A DNA stretch of 64,000 bases from Metamycoplasma canadense. Its GTDB lineage: Bacteria > Bacillota_I > Bacilli_A > Mycoplasmatales > Metamycoplasmataceae. A model generated the notes under the pieces. The model did no database searches, had not been told where the DNA came from, and saw only the letters and a list, made by a program, of their open reading frames with translations. A program made the position numbers and the translations under genes. Positions within the stretch are counted from its first letter, which is position 1, and every line of letters begins with the position of its first letter. Below are positions 30,778-43,288 of this stretch, piece by piece. The stretch is from contig NZ_AP014631.1 in assembly GCF_000828855.1 (NCBI RefSeq), positions 620,001 to 684,000 on the forward strand, written 5' to 3'.

Positions 30778-32100
30778 TCCTAAAATACCATTTTTTATTT
30801 GTGGATTTGAAGACATTTCTTTCATTTGTTTTGACATTCTTTCGAAATCATTAACGAGCATATTGTATTCTCTTGCCGATCTTCCAGACCCTTTAATTAT
30901 TCTTTCTTTTCTTGAATTATTTTTCAAAAGTTTAGGATTTTTCTTTTCTAATTCTGTCATTGAATTAATTAAATAAGTATAGATTTTAAATTTGTTTTCA
31001 GCTTCATCAATTTTTTCATCACTTACTTTATCTGCCATGCCGGGAATTAATTTTAAAATTGATTTCATTTTACCTAGTTTTTTAATTTGCGATAAAGAGT
31101 TCATCAAATCATTTAAATCGAATTTTCCACTTAGCATTTTATATCCGATTTTTTTCATTAATTTTTCATCAACTTCTTCTGAAGCTTTTTCAATTAATGA
31201 TAGAACATCACCCATTCCTAAAATTCTATCAGCCATTCTATCAGGGTAAAATAATTCTAAACCTGATATTTTTTCACTAACCCCTATAAAAGCAATTGGG
31301 ATTTGCAATAGATGGGTAATGCTTAGTGCCGCACCACCTCTTGCATCAGAATCTAGTTTTGTAATTATTGTTCCACTAAGTTGTAATTCTTCATGGAATT
31401 TTTTAGCTGTGTTTATAACGTCCTGACCGCTCATTGAATCTACAACTAAAAATATATAATCAGGTTTAATTTTTTTCTTTATTTCTTTTAGTTCATTCAT
31501 TAACTCTTCATCAATAGCCAAACGCCCTGCAGTATCAATTATTACTAAATCGTTTTCATGTTGTTGTGCTTCTTTTATTGAATTCTCAGCAATTAATAAT
31601 GCATTGTTTTCTTTTTTTGTATAAAAATCCGTTTGAGTTTGTTTAGCTAATTGTTCTAGTTGATCCCTGGCTGCTGGACGATAAATATCATCTCCAACAA
31701 GCAATGGTTTTTTAAAAGTATTTTTCTTTTTAAAATAAACAGCTAATTTTGCAGAGGTTGTAGTTTTACCTGATCCTTGTAAACCAACCATCATAATTTT
31801 AGTTGGAAAAGATTTAGGCTCAATTTCAATTGTATTATTTCCCAAAATGCTCGTTAATTCATCTTTAAAAATTTTTAAAACGGTTTGCTGTTGATTTAAT
31901 TTACCTATAATTTGGCTATTAAGAGCTTTTTCTTTTACTTGTTTAATAAATGATTTGACAACTTCTAAATTAACGTCAGCCTCCAATAACGCCAATTTTA
32001 CTTCACGTAAAATTTCTAAAATATCTTCTTCGTTAATTGATAATTTTTTATTAATTTTATCGATTGATTTTTGAATTCTTTTTTGTATAAAATCTAACAT
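30775..32100 (-). CDS. ffh: Signal recognition particle protein Ffh
   Basis: A 441-residue SRP54 homologue that binds the SRP RNA (ffs at 6630-6711) and signal sequences. The N domain is followed by the G domain with VGLQGSGKTTTSAKLA, LLVGDDIYRPAARDQLEQL, DTAGR and TKLDSDARGGAALS. The C-terminal M domain contains GSGRSAREYNMLVNDFERM, the RNA-binding segment. It is slightly shorter than E. coli Ffh, as in other mycoplasmas. It is single, convergent with the SGNH-like gene. Confidence 0.97.
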   Translation of the reverse strand: MLDFIQKRIQKSIDKINKKLSINEEDILEILREVKLALLEADVNLEVVKSFIKQVKEKALNSQIIGKLNQQQTVLKIFKDELTSILGNNTIEIEPKSFPTKIMMVGLQGSGKTTTSAKLAVYFKKKNTFKKPLLVGDDIYRPAARDQLEQLAKQTQTDFYTKKENNALLIAENSIKEAQQHENDLVIIDTAGRLAIDEELMNELKEIKKKIKPDYIFLVVDSMSGQDVINTAKKFHEELQLSGTIITKLDSDARGGAALSITHLLQIPIAFIGVSEKISGLELFYPDRMADRILGMGDVLSLIEKASEEVDEKLMKKIGYKMLSGKFDLNDLMNSLSQIKKLGKMKSILKLIPGMADKVSDEKIDEAENKFKIYTYLINSMTELEKKNPKLLKNNSRKERIIKGSGRSAREYNMLVNDFERMSKQMKEMSSNPQIKNGILG

Positions 32101-32452
32101 ATACCTATTATATATTATTAAAAAATAATATATAAAAATAATATATCTTTATAGACGTTTTTAAAAATTTAAAATTATTTTTTTGATTATTTTTTTATAA
32201 AGAAAATGACATAATTATTATTTTTTTATCTTAAACTAAGTTGAAAACTCGATTTAGATTTTTAGGTTAAATAAAAATTAAAGTTAAAAAAATAAAATTG
32301 AAAAATTATCAGTAATATTTTGAATATTTTTATAGAAAATAGCGATATTAATTTGATTTTCATCTAAAAATTAATCTCTCTATAATTAAATTTTTTTAAG
32401 TTGTGCTACAATTTATATATTGTTTTACAATATATTAAAATAGAGGTAAAAG
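32101..32452. other. AT-rich intergenic region
   Basis: No gene or RNA is recognised between the divergent ffh and glyS. A TACAAT box near 32407-32412 is the most plausible promoter of the glyS operon. There is no T-box leader: the conserved specifier and AGGGTGG-type elements are absent. AGAGGTAAA just before 32453 is the glyS ribosome-binding site. Confidence 0.5.
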
Positions 32453-33826
32453 ATGCGAAAAAGTAGTTCGAAAAATATCCAAGATGTTATTGCACACTTA
32501 AAAAATCAAGGTTTTGTTTATCAAAATTCAGAAATTTATGGTGGTGTTGTTAATACATGAGATTATGGTCCGTTAGCGACTGCAATGATGTCACAAATAA
32601 AGAACATTTGGTTTGATGATTTTATTAGAAAAGAAAAAAATTATCAAATAGATTCAAAAATAATTATGAATAAAAATGTTTGGAAAGCAAGTGGACATAT
32701 TGATAATTTTTCAGATTTTTTAATTGAAAATAAAATTAATAACAAAAGATATAGAGCAGATCATATTGTTAAGGATTTATTTCCTGAAGTGAATGTTGAA
32801 AAATGTAGTTTTGAAGACTTAGAAACAATAATTAAACAAAAAGTTAAAAAATATGACAATTCAGATACTGATTGAGGTATTATCAAACCATTTAATTTGA
32901 TGTTTAAAACTCAAATGGGAGCAATTGATAATAATTCATCAGAGACGTTTTTAAGACCTGAAACTGCACAAGGTATTTTTGTTAATTTTAAAAATTTAAC
33001 AAGAACTTCAAGAGCTAAACTTCCTTTTGGGATAGGTCAAATAGGTAAAAGTTTTAGAAATGAAATTACTCCAAGAGATTTTATTTTTAGAACTAGAGAA
33101 TTTGAACAAATGGAACTTGAATTTTTTTGTGAAGAAAAAGACAGCGATTATTTTTATAAATATTGAATAGAAAAGTGCAAAAATTTAGTTTTAAAATTAG
33201 GACTAAAAGTGGATAATATTCGCATTAGACCTCATGAAAAAGAAGAACTTAGCCATTATTCAAAAGGGACAAGTGATATTGAATATCTATTTCCTTTTGG
33301 CTGAGGAGAGCTGCTTGGTATTGCAAATAGAGGGAATTATGATTTAAGTCAGCATATGAAATTTTCAGGTGAATCATTGGAATATTTGAAAGATGATGGA
33401 ACAAAAATTATTCCTTTTGTTATTGAACCATCTATAGGTTTAGATAGATTGCTCTTTGCATTATTAATAGATGCTTATGAGGTTGAAAAAATTAATGAAA
33501 ATGATGAAAGAGTAGTTTTAAAATTAGATAAGACAATTTCACCATATCAAATTGCTGTTTTACCTTTAATGAAAAAACAATCAAATGAAGCTAAAAAAAT
33601 ATTTGATAATCTTTTAAACAATACAAATTTAAGAATTAGTTATGATGAAAGTGGATCGATTGGAAAAAGATATCGTCGTCAAGATGCAATTGGAACACCT
33701 TTTTGTATTACCGTTGATTTTGATACATTTGATAATCAAACAGTTACGATAAGAAACCGTGATACAATGGAACAAGATAGAATTTCAATAAATGATATTG
33801 AAAAATATTTTAAAGGTTCAAAATAA
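32453..33826 (+). CDS. glyS: Glycyl-tRNA synthetase (single-chain, class II)
   Basis: A 457-residue dimer-type GlyRS (the eukaryotic/Gram-positive single-chain form). [20 protein letters not shown] is at the N-terminus. Motif 2 is in [19 protein letters not shown] followed by [20 protein letters not shown], and motif 3 in [18 protein letters not shown]. The C-terminal anticodon-binding domain runs from about residue 350 ([10 protein letters not shown], then [20 protein letters not shown]). Several Trp are TGA. It heads the glyS-dnaG-rpoD-nfo run, a common order in mycoplasmas. Confidence 0.96.
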
Positions 33827-33841
33827 TGAATTTGGGGATAA

Positions 33842-35761
33842 ATGAAAAAAGAAAATATATGAGAATTTGTTATTTCGAATAGCGACATTATTAGTATAAT
33901 AGGTCAGTATGTTAATTTAACTAAACAAGGTAAAAATTATAAGGCATGTTGTCCATTTCATGGTGAAAAAACACCATCATTTATTGTTAGTGCTGAAAAA
34001 CAAATTTTTAAATGCTTTGGTTGTGGTAAGAGTGGAAATGTTCTTAAATTTGTTGAATTTCAAGAAAATTTAAATTCGTTAGAAGCTTTAAAAATGTTAG
34101 CTAATAAACAAAATTTAGATGTTAGCCAATTTGATAATTTTTTAGCTAATAATCCAAAAAATGAAGAAAATTTAAAAATATTTGAAATAAATCAAGCCGC
34201 ACTAGATTTTTTTAGATATCAGATTATTTTTGAAAAAAACGACGAGTTAAGTAAATTTTTAGAAAAAAGACATTTATCTAAGGAAATTATAAAAGAATTT
34301 GAAATAGGTTTTGCTTCTAAGAATAAATTAATTTATCAAAAACTAGTTGAACAAAAATTTGATAATTTCGCTATTTTTAATTCATCATTAATATCAAATT
34401 TAGAAAATAAGAATTTTTTTAATGATCGCCTAATTTTTCCAATTAAAGATAAAAATGGAAATATTGTCGCTTTTTCGGGACGCGATATAACAGACTTGCA
34501 CAATCCAAAATATTTAAATAGTGGCGAAACAATAGTTTTTAAAAAAAATGAAGTAATGTTTAATTATTTTCATGCAAAAGATGAAATTATTAATAAAAAT
34601 GAGGTTTATTTAGTTGAGGGTCAATTTGATTGTATAGCTTTATATAAGGCTGGCATTAAAAATAGTGTTGCAATTATGGGCACGTCCTTATCGATAAATC
34701 ACTTAAAAGAACTAAGCAACAAAGCTATAACCTTATTTTTCGACTCAGATGAAGCAGGCATTAATGCAACTTTAAAAAATTTAAAAATAATTTTATATTA
34801 TTCAGATAAATATAATATAAAAGTAAATTTTGTTATTAATAATTTAAATAAAGACCCCGATGAATTATTTAATTTAGATAATGGCGAAACTTTAAGAAAG
34901 TTGTGTAATCAAAAAATAGATATAGTCCAATATTTATATAATTGAATTAAAAAAATTACTAACCTAAAAATTTCTGAATTAAATAAGTTTGAAGAATATA
35001 AAAAAATTTTTGAATATATTTATTATTTAAATGAGCAATTAAGAATAATTTTAGAAGAAAGAGTTGTAAGTGAGAATATTTTATCTTCAAAATTATTTAA
35101 TTCATATTTTAATCAATATGCAAAGCCTAATTTTCCTTCTGATTTATCTTTTAAAACAAAAATTTTATTAAAAGGTAATAATTATGAAATAAAAAATTCA
35201 AACATTAAAAACGAGCTAGAAATTGATAAATTTTTTGTTGATTTAAATCCTAATACAAATGAAAATATTAATTTTAATGAACAATTTAACTACGTTAATC
35301 TAAATATACAAAATAAAAAAAATAACAGTAAAAAAGTTGACTTTCAAAAACAAATTAGCCCACAGTATAATTTAATTAAAGAAATTTTTATTTCAATACT
35401 AGCAAATCCATTTTTTGCTAAAGAATTTTATAATGAAAACTTTCACATGCTAGCACTAAATAATACTGGTCAAACTTTGCGTGAAATAACATCATATATT
35501 ATTAAAAAAACTAAAGAAGGCAATTTAATTACATTTGATAACTTAGAACAAATAATTGATCAAGATATAAAAAATACTAAAAATTCTTTATTTAAAGATA
35601 AATACAATTTATTTAAAGAAGAAATTTTAAATATTAGTAAAGACGAGTTTATAAACCCAAAAATTAATAACTTTGATCTTTTAATGCAAAAAGTTGAACA
35701 ATTAATTGATAAAAAAAGAATAAGAATTAAAAAAATAATAACAAATACCAAAGGAGAGTAA
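33842..35761 (+). CDS. dnaG: DNA primase DnaG
   Basis: A 639-residue primase that lays RNA primers for replication. The zinc finger is at residues about 35-70 (CCPFHGEKTPSF, then FKCFGCGKSGN). The RNAP-like catalytic core contains EKRHLSKEIIKEFEIGFAS, FPIKDKNGNIVAFSGRDI and the Toprim motifs LVEGQFDCIALYKAG and LFFDSDEAG. The weakly conserved C-terminal part should contact the helicase. The ATG at 33842 follows TTGGGGAT and yields the family N-terminus. rpoD begins three bases after its stop. Confidence 0.95.
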
Positions 35762-35764
35762 ATC

Positions 35765-37288
35765 ATGGAAACCAAAGATTTAGAAAAATCAATAGATCAA
35801 ATAGTAAGGATAATAGAACAAGAAATAAAAAAAATCCAAAAAAAAGATACTTCAAAAAAATTTTTTTCTCAAGAAGAAATTTTTAATATTATTGATAAGA
35901 AAAGACTTTTTGTAGATGAAGAGGAGTCAGATTTACTTTTAGCTAAGTTATTTGAAAAAAAATTAATTTCAAACAATGTTGATGAAGGCGATAATGATTT
36001 TATTGCAGATGAACAATTCAATGAAGCAGCATTAAAAGATATTGATATTGAAGAAATAGAAAATGAAGATATCGACATCGATTCTGAATTTGATGATAGT
36101 TCAATGGTAAGAAGTGATCATACAAACTCAAAAGAAGAAGAAACATATAGTGAAGATGACGAATATATTTCAAATAATATTGGTGGAGATTTTGATGAAG
36201 AAGACGAATACGATCTTTATGACATTGATGAATATGAAGAATATGCTGATTTAGAATGAAGAACAACTAAAAAATCTCATGATGATTTTGGGGCATCAAA
36301 ATTATTAAAAAACTTTGATAGTGAAGAAATTAAAATAGGATCATTAAGAAAAAATTCTGAAAACAATAATCTTTCGAACCGTTTAACAGAAACTAATGAT
36401 ATTGTTAAATGATATATGAGATGAATTGGTAAATACGGTAAGCTTTTAACCGCTAAAGAAGAAAGAGAATTAGCTGAAAAAATGGAAAATGCTAAAGAAG
36501 CTAATAATATGTATAAATATAAAAAAGCGCGTGATTTACTCGTTAAAAGAAATTTAAGATTAGTTATCAATAATGCTAAAAAATATAAAAATCGTGGTTT
36601 AAGTTTTATTGATTTAATTTCAGAAGGAAATTCAGGAATTATGAAAGCTGTTTCGAAATATGATTACAAAACCGGTTATAAATTTTCAACATATGCAACT
36701 TGATGAATAAGACAAGCTATTACAAGAGCTGTTGCTGATCAAGCGAGAACTGTTAGAGTACCGGTTCATATGGTTGAAACTATTAACAAGGTTTTAAAAA
36801 TTGAAAGAGAATTACAACAAGAACAAGGATATCCTGCAACTGATGATGAAATAGCTAAAAAAATTGGTGGTGATTTTACCGCTGAAAAAGTTAGATATAT
36901 AAGAAAAATAAATATTGATCCTATTTCATTAGATAAAAATATTGGTAAGGAAGAAAATTCTAGTTTTTCTGATTTTGTTAAAGATGAGAGTGTAATGAGT
37001 CCAACCAATTTTGCTTCGCAAGAAGAATTGAGCGTTATATTGAATGAGATGATTAATTCATTGCCAGATGAATCTGATCGTTTATTGATTAGAAAAAGAT
37101 TCGGAGTTTCAGATCCGAATGGTGAATCGTATCGACCTCATTCACTGGATGAATTATCTAAGGAGTTAGGTATTAGCAAAGAAAAAGTGCGTCAAATTGA
37201 AACAAAAGTATTACGTAAATTAAAGCATCCACAAAAACGTAAAAAATTGAAAGAATTTTATATTAATGAAAGTTATAATATTGACTAA
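35765..37288 (+). CDS. rpoD: Principal RNA polymerase sigma factor RpoD (SigA)
   Basis: A 507-residue sigma70. Residues 1-75 resemble region 1.1. Residues about 80-165 form a very acidic Asp/Glu-rich linker. Region 2 reads [54 protein letters not shown]. Region 3 starts [17 protein letters not shown]. Region 4 has [19 protein letters not shown] for -35 recognition. Several Trp are TGA. An AAAGGAGAG site precedes the ATG. It is the only sigma factor in the window. Confidence 0.97.
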
Positions 37289-37311
37289 TAATTTTTTATT
37301 TAGAGGAAAGT

Positions 37312-38157
37312 ATGATTAAAATTGGTAGCCACATTTCATTTTCTAAACCTAATTATTTAGTTGATGCATCATTAGAGTCAATTGAAAATGGAGCTAATTG
37401 TATGATGATATATCTTGGTGCTCCACAAACTACTTTAAGAGTCGAAAAAGAAAAATATCAATTAAATTTATACAATACAAGATTTTCTAAAAAAATAAAA
37501 AGTGAAGATATTATTGTTCATGCCCCATATATTGTTAACCCTTCGAACCCTTCAAAATCAAAATTTGCAGTTGATTTTTTAATTCAAGAAATCGAGAGGA
37601 TGAATTATATAAATGCTAAATATTTAGTTTTACATCCAGGTTCACGTACTACATATACAATTTTTGAAGCAAAGGAATGTTTAATTAGATCTCTAAAAGA
37701 AATTTTATCAAGAACTAAAGATGTTACTATTGCTCTTGAAACTATGGCAGGAAATGGAAGTAATTATTGCAATAATTTTGAAATTTTAAAAGAAATAATA
37801 AAAGAAATTAATTCAGATAGAATTGCAATTTGTCTAGATACTTGTCACATATGAGATGGAGGCTACAATATAAAAGATTATGATGCATTTAAAAAATATT
37901 TAAAAGATAACGATTTTTTAAAATATATTAAAGTTATTCATTTAAATGATTCCTTAAATCCTTTAGGTTCTAAAAAAGATAGACATGCCAATATCGGAAG
38001 AGGATATATAGGCTTAGAAACACTCAAAAAATTTGTTTTTGATGCTGATTTTGACAATGTCCCAATTATTTTAGAAACTCCATATGTTAATAATAAGCCA
38101 ATTTATAAAGAAGAAATTGAGTTATTATTAGAAAAACAAAATTACCCATTGATATAA
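37312..38157 (+). CDS. nfo: Endonuclease IV (AP endonuclease Nfo)
   Basis: A 281-residue Zn-dependent TIM-barrel enzyme that cleaves DNA at abasic sites in base excision repair. It has [15 protein letters not shown] at the start, [42 protein letters not shown] (Trp by TGA), [19 protein letters not shown] and PIILETPY, carrying the three-zinc ligands. It lies 23 bases after rpoD with a GAGGAAAG site, so it may be in the same operon. Confidence 0.96.
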
Positions 38158-38180
38158 AAATTTAAGTAAAAGGAGTAAAT

Positions 38181-40277
38181 ATGAAAAAGAAAATTATTGG
38201 TTTTTTGCTTTTAAGCTTAACTTCATCTACTGTAATTTTGTCATCATGTAATTATAATAGTTCATCGGAACCAAATAATATTATTAAAAAAGATAATAAT
38301 CAAGATTCTCAAAATGATTTATTAAAAGAATCAAAAGAAGAGAATAAAGTTAAAATTTCTTCTTTATCATTTATCTCTGAAAAACAAAAAGATGAAACTA
38401 TAAAATTAATTATAAATTCAAATTCTCCAGATCAGATTAATAAAATAGTTAGTTTAATTAGCAACTTAAATGATATTAAGAAACAAAAAATAGATTTAAT
38501 TTTTTCATCTATGTCTTATTTAGATTTAAATGAAAAAAATGATTTTAAAAATAAAATTATTTCTATTGAAAAAAATAGTGATATTGATAATATTTTTTTA
38601 AATGCTAAGAGTTTGAATGATAAAAAACAAAATAAATCAAATGAAAAATTAGAGTCGGATTCAAGTGATTTTAAAAATGAATATCAAAAATTAGAAAAAG
38701 AAGTTATTTCGTTTTCTAAAAATGAACTAAAAGAATTAAAATTTGAAATTCAAAGAGATTTATTGAATAATGTTCTCAATGAGACAACATATAATTTAGC
38801 AACAAAACAATATAATTCTGAAGATACATTATTTTTAGATCAAAAAAATAAATTGGAAAAAGTTTTTAAAGAAGTTAAAAATAATTATAAAAAAACTCAA
38901 GATATAACAATAAATGAAAATGATTTAGAAATTAAACAAGGTATTAAACAAGAAGAAATTTTTTCTAATGATTTTTTTAAAAATGAAAATAAAAATAACT
39001 TTATTAATGAGGAAGCAAAATATTTTATAAGTTTAGTAAAACTTGATGATATTAAAGATTATTATCATCATCCAAATCAACAAAACTCAAAAGATAAGAT
39101 TAAAGAGTTTACTAAAAAAATTATTGGCAATGAAACAAAAACAATTAAAAAAATAAGATTAATTTATGATTGAATTCATAAAAATTTAAAATATGCTGCA
39201 AATGGTACTACAACTGCCGCTATTGATCCAGTTAAGGCTATTGAGATAAAAACAGCTGTTTGTGGTGGATATAGTAATTTATATAAAGCGATGTTGGATT
39301 CAATAAATGTGAAAAATGTTACTGTAATCGGTTGATCAAAATATGGAGCACACCAATGAAATTTAGTATTTGATGAAGAAAAAAATGAATTTTTTCATTC
39401 GGATCCAACATGAGGTGGGGAAGAAAATTTCAGACCAACTATTAAAAAATTTTCAGATTATCATATAACTACAAAAATTGAGAGCAGTGGTGCCCAAATT
39501 ACTGTTGATAATGTTATGTATGAATATAATCGTGGTTTTTCTGTTTATAAATTTATGTCTAACGATGCAAAACATAAAGAAGTATTTACTGAAAAAAATA
39601 ATAAAATTACAGGTATTTCACAAGACGCTTTAAAAACAATAAAAAATCTTTATGTTGGGGAATTTATAGAAAGAATAGATTATCAAGGTGGAACACATGA
39701 TGTCGAAAAATTTGAAGTAAGTCCAAAAAATAAAAAATTTGCTTCAAAAGATGGCGTTTTATATACAAAAGATTTAAAAACTCTACTAGTAGTTCCAAAA
39801 AAATACAAAAATAAAGAGTTTGTTTTACCAAAAGAAACCAAAACTATAGAAGATTGAAAATCTTCATTAAATTCTGATAATTTAGAAAAAGTTAACGTCG
39901 AACCTGGTAATTATTGATATGCAAGTTATGGTGGTATTTTATATAATAATAATTTAACATCTATAATTTATGTTCCTAAAAAAATACATCCAGTTGTAAC
40001 TATCTATTCTAAAATTATTCCAAAAGAAAATAATTTTTCATTTAATGATAATATATCTGAAATTATAATTCCAGAAGGAATTAAAGAAATACCAGCAGGT
40101 TTTTTAAATTATTTACCAAACCTTAAATTAGTGCAATTACCTTCAACATTAGAATCAATAGATATTAATGCATTTAGAGATATTGATAGAAATAAATTTA
40201 AAATTAAGTTGGCTAATCAAACGAATAATAATGTTATAAAGTTTCTTGAAGATAATAAATACAATATAGAAAAATAA
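38181..40277 (+). CDS. Surface lipoprotein with transglutaminase-like and BspA-type leucine-rich repeat domains
   Basis: A 698-residue protein continuous across TGA Trp codons. MKKKIIGFLLLSLTSS followed by VILSSC is a lipoprotein signal with Cys near 26. Residues about 55-150 repeat the helical unit of the giant surface protein (EKNDFKNKIISIEKNSDIDN). A transglutaminase-like core lies at about 310-420, with Cys in TAVCGGYSNLYKAML, His in GAHQWNLVF and Asp in HSDPTWGGEE, the full triad. BspA/LRR_5 repeats follow from about 520 (KFASKDGVLYTKDLKTLLVV, YGGILYNNNLTSIIYVPKK, ISEIIIPEGIKEIPAGF). Protease or cross-linking activity at the cell surface is plausible. An AAAGGAG site precedes the ATG. 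Confidence 0.85.
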
Positions 40278-40600
40278 AAATACAATAAAAACTATTTTTT
40301 CTTACTTAAAATAAAAAAGAAAAATGTTTTTTATTTTTATAAGTTTTAAATAAATATGTTAAACTAAATTAATTTCTTTATTTATCAAAAATAAAAACAA
40401 ACAGATGAAATTAAAATTTAACAAAAGAATTAGAAAAAATTAAAATTGAAAAACCTGAATTAATTGTGTATTTATAAAATGAAATTAATAAAAATGAATA
40501 ATTACTTTATAATTAGGAACATCTAAAAATACTATAATAAAATCAATGATCAGCTATATGAATTAAAAATCCTGAGTTTCCTAGTTTTATAAGATAAAAA
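40278..40600. other. Non-coding remnant DNA
   Basis: No intact gene. On the + strand a short broken coding-like stretch rich in Lys/Glu/Leu (around 40410-40560) is interrupted by many stops; I could not assign it. The region separates the transglutaminase lipoprotein from the reverse-strand F1-like gene cluster. Confidence 0.5.
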
Positions 40601-40641
40601 ATAACGAAAACCTCTATTTTTAAGGCGTTTTCGTTATTTTT
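40601..40641. terminator. Bidirectional terminator
   Basis: ATAACGAAAAC (40601-40611) pairs with GTTTTCGTTAT (40627-40637), with a T run on one side and an A run on the other. It is the likely end of the reverse-strand MIB-MIP/F1-like operon. Confidence 0.75.
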
Positions 40642-40646
40642 AATTA

Positions 40647-41040
40647 CATTTTTTTAATAATATCATATTTTGACCATATATCTGAAATGACATTAGAATC
40701 TTCTTTTTGTATACTAATAATTTGCTTTGATTCTTAGTTAATATCAATTCTTTCTCTTAATTTTGATAAGATGCTTATTAGTTTTCACTCTGTTATTTTA
40801 TTTACAATGTCATAATCAAAATAAAATTTGTTCACTACATATTATAAGTTTTGGTATTACAAGCAATATAAAACAAATTGTTGAGTGGTCCATTATATAT
40901 TCAACAATTCTTACATACACAAATACTGGTATGGAGAACTTTGTCTTTTTCTATAGAATAAATCAATGCTTAAAAGTTTTTAAGTTTAATTATTCCTTAA
41001 TATATGTAATAATAATCAGATATCAAATTGTTGGCTAATA
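40647..41040 (-). pseudogene. Frameshifted relic of an F1-like ATPase alpha subunit (proposed)
   Basis: There is no open frame, but read on the reverse strand in changing frames the sequence yields segments in the order of an F1 alpha subunit. VRIVEYIMDHSTICFILLVI resembles the RVVExLxxHGAMxYTIVVAA strand after the P-loop. FDYDIVNKITEWKLISILSK resembles YDDLSKHAxAYRExSLLLRR. KEDSNVISDIWSKYDI resembles the ETxxxDVSAYIPTNVISI segment. The Walker A stretch itself is unrecognisable. The position, right after the MSC_0620-like gene, is where the alpha gene stands in complete clusters. Alignment by hand only. Confidence 0.45.
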
Positions 41041-41185
41041 AATTTTAAAATAACTATCATTTTCAAATTTATGTAAATTATTCTTTATTTGATTACAATA
41101 CTTATTGTTGCAAAATAAACTCGAAAAGTTTTTATAATTTATATAACGCAACTTTTGAACTAATTATAAGTTAAGCGTATTTTAT

Positions 41186-43288
41186 TTATATCAAAATAAT
41201 AATTATTGAAGCGATTAAAATTGTAAAAATTATTGTAATTGAAAAAGCAAAAAGTTTACTTATTTTTATATTTTTTATTTGTTTTTTCTTAACTATGATA
41301 AAAATTAATGAAGTAAGCAAGAAAATTGATGATAATGATAACAAGCTAATTCCAACTATGTTTAATGTTTTTTTATTAATTTTATTGTTATTGTCAATTT
41401 GTGATTCAGCTTCAAAATAAGCAGCTTCGTATTGTTCTTTATCTTTTTTTTCAATTATTTTCTTATTATCAATCAATATTGATAATGTTGAAAAATTATC
41501 CATAATTTGTTTAATTGATTTTATGTATGAATCATATCAAGAAAAAATATTAATGGTTCTTGAACCTGTTGAAGCTATTAATCTTGAAATTTGCATATTT
41601 ATATAATTGTAGTATTGATTTATTAAATTGATGTCAAACCCGTTTTCATTAAAATTATTAGTAATAAAATCTTTATTAATTTTAATAATTTCTTTAAATC
41701 TAATTAAGGAATCTTTTAAAGCATTTGTAAGGCTATAAAAATAATCAAAGTCATTTATTTTTGAAGAAAACAGGCTAGTTAAAAGTAAATATTCAGAATT
41801 TTTAATATTTTTATTTAAATTTATCTCATCATATCTATTTTTTGTGTAACTTTGAACCGTTGAAGCAATTATTTCTTTTGACTTATTATTATATTTTTCA
41901 AGTTGTAAAACAGAACTTGCAGTCGCTATCATATTATATAAGGCATCACGTAATATTGAGTTTCTTAATTTTGAATAATCAATTTTATTATCTATGTTTA
42001 AAGCATAAAATATTTTTGAAAATAATTCTTTATTAGCATTGATTATTTTTTCATATACAAAGTTTCAATCTTGCCTTTCTAAAGATGTATCAATTTTTAG
42101 TTCTATCTTATATGAACGTGATTTTTTAGTATCAACTCTGTCGGTAATTTTTACAGTTGCGATTAATGTTTCATCATCTTTATTATCTAGTGCAGTAACT
42201 GTATATGAATATCTTGTATTAATAGGATTATCAAAGAAAAACATTTTATTTTTTTCTTCTTCGCTACCTGCATCAAAATTAATTTTTAAATTTAATGCGC
42301 TCTCTATACTGTACATTGAAGAAACATGAGGAGTCAACGAAGGAATGGCTTGAATTTGTTCTTCGGTATTGATATCTTCTATTTTTGGTTTTTCTCCAGG
42401 TATTAATTCAGGTTTATTTATTGGTTCATCTTTTTTCTTTTCTTTTTCTTCTTCTAGTGTAAAGTTTTTGTTAAAATCAAGATCAAATACTAAGAATTTT
42501 TTATGTAATTTTGAGGTTATATATTCTTCTCAAGATTTGAAATTTTTTGGATGAGAATAATTAAAACCATGAATTGTGTTTTTATCATCTTTTCAACTAC
42601 CAATATTAATTTTTATATCTTCATTAATTTTAGGAACATCTTTTTCATCGTATAACATTTTTGGTAATTCTTCTGTTAAAGACCCAAAATAATCTTTAAT
42701 TAGTTTCTCTAATTTTGATTTTGAAATAGTGTTAATTTCTTCACTATTTTTTGCAATTTTTCCGTTTGGTTTTACTTGTTCTTCATAGTTAGTTTTTGAA
42801 TCTTGTCCGATTTTAACATCATTAAATGTTTCTTTATTATATTCAATTTTTCCTATATTATATTTTTTATTTAAAGACATTAAATAAGGGAAAACAATTG
42901 TAAAACCATTTGCATTTGAGTGATTAGTTTTTAAATTTTCTTTATTATCTTCTAAATGTTTTTTTAATACTTGAATATAAATTAATTTTTCAATATTATT
43001 TTTAAAATCTTTGTCTAAATCTTTTAGTAACTTAGCTTTTTCATTATCTAAAAATTTAATAGTATAGTCAATAGTTGTTGTAACTGATTTTTCAATTAAT
43101 TTTTTTGAAAGTTCTTTAAAATCATCAAAATCACTTGCATTTTTTGGAGTTTCATTATTTTTTTTATTTGTGTTATTTTCGTCGCTATTTTCTAATTTAT
43201 AATAATGGCTTGCTGACATTAAAGAAAAAGGAATTATTAAACTTGGAGTTATTAAACCTAAAGATAAAAATTTATTTTTTGTTTTCAT
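41186..43288 (-). CDS. F1-like ATPase-associated membrane subunit (MSC_0620-like)
   Basis: A 700-residue protein, one frame when TGA is Trp. It has an N-terminal hydrophobic segment (FLSLGLITPSLIIPFSLMSA) without lipobox Cys, a long hydrophilic middle, and two C-terminal membrane helices (IVGISLLSLSSIFLLTSLIF, then AFSITIIFTILIASIIIILI). I do not recognise catalytic motifs. The assignment rests on gene order: it follows gamma- and epsilon-like genes exactly as the MSC_0620-type protein does in the F1-like (X0) cluster of ruminant mycoplasmas. It overlaps the epsilon-like gene by 17 bases. It may form part of the membrane-bound X0 element. Confidence 0.6.

Noticed and set aside
40763..41038. 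A 91-codon + strand ORF with hydrophobic composition
   Set aside because: No ribosome-binding site and no family resemblance; it lies opposite the proposed alpha-subunit relic and is better explained as its complement.
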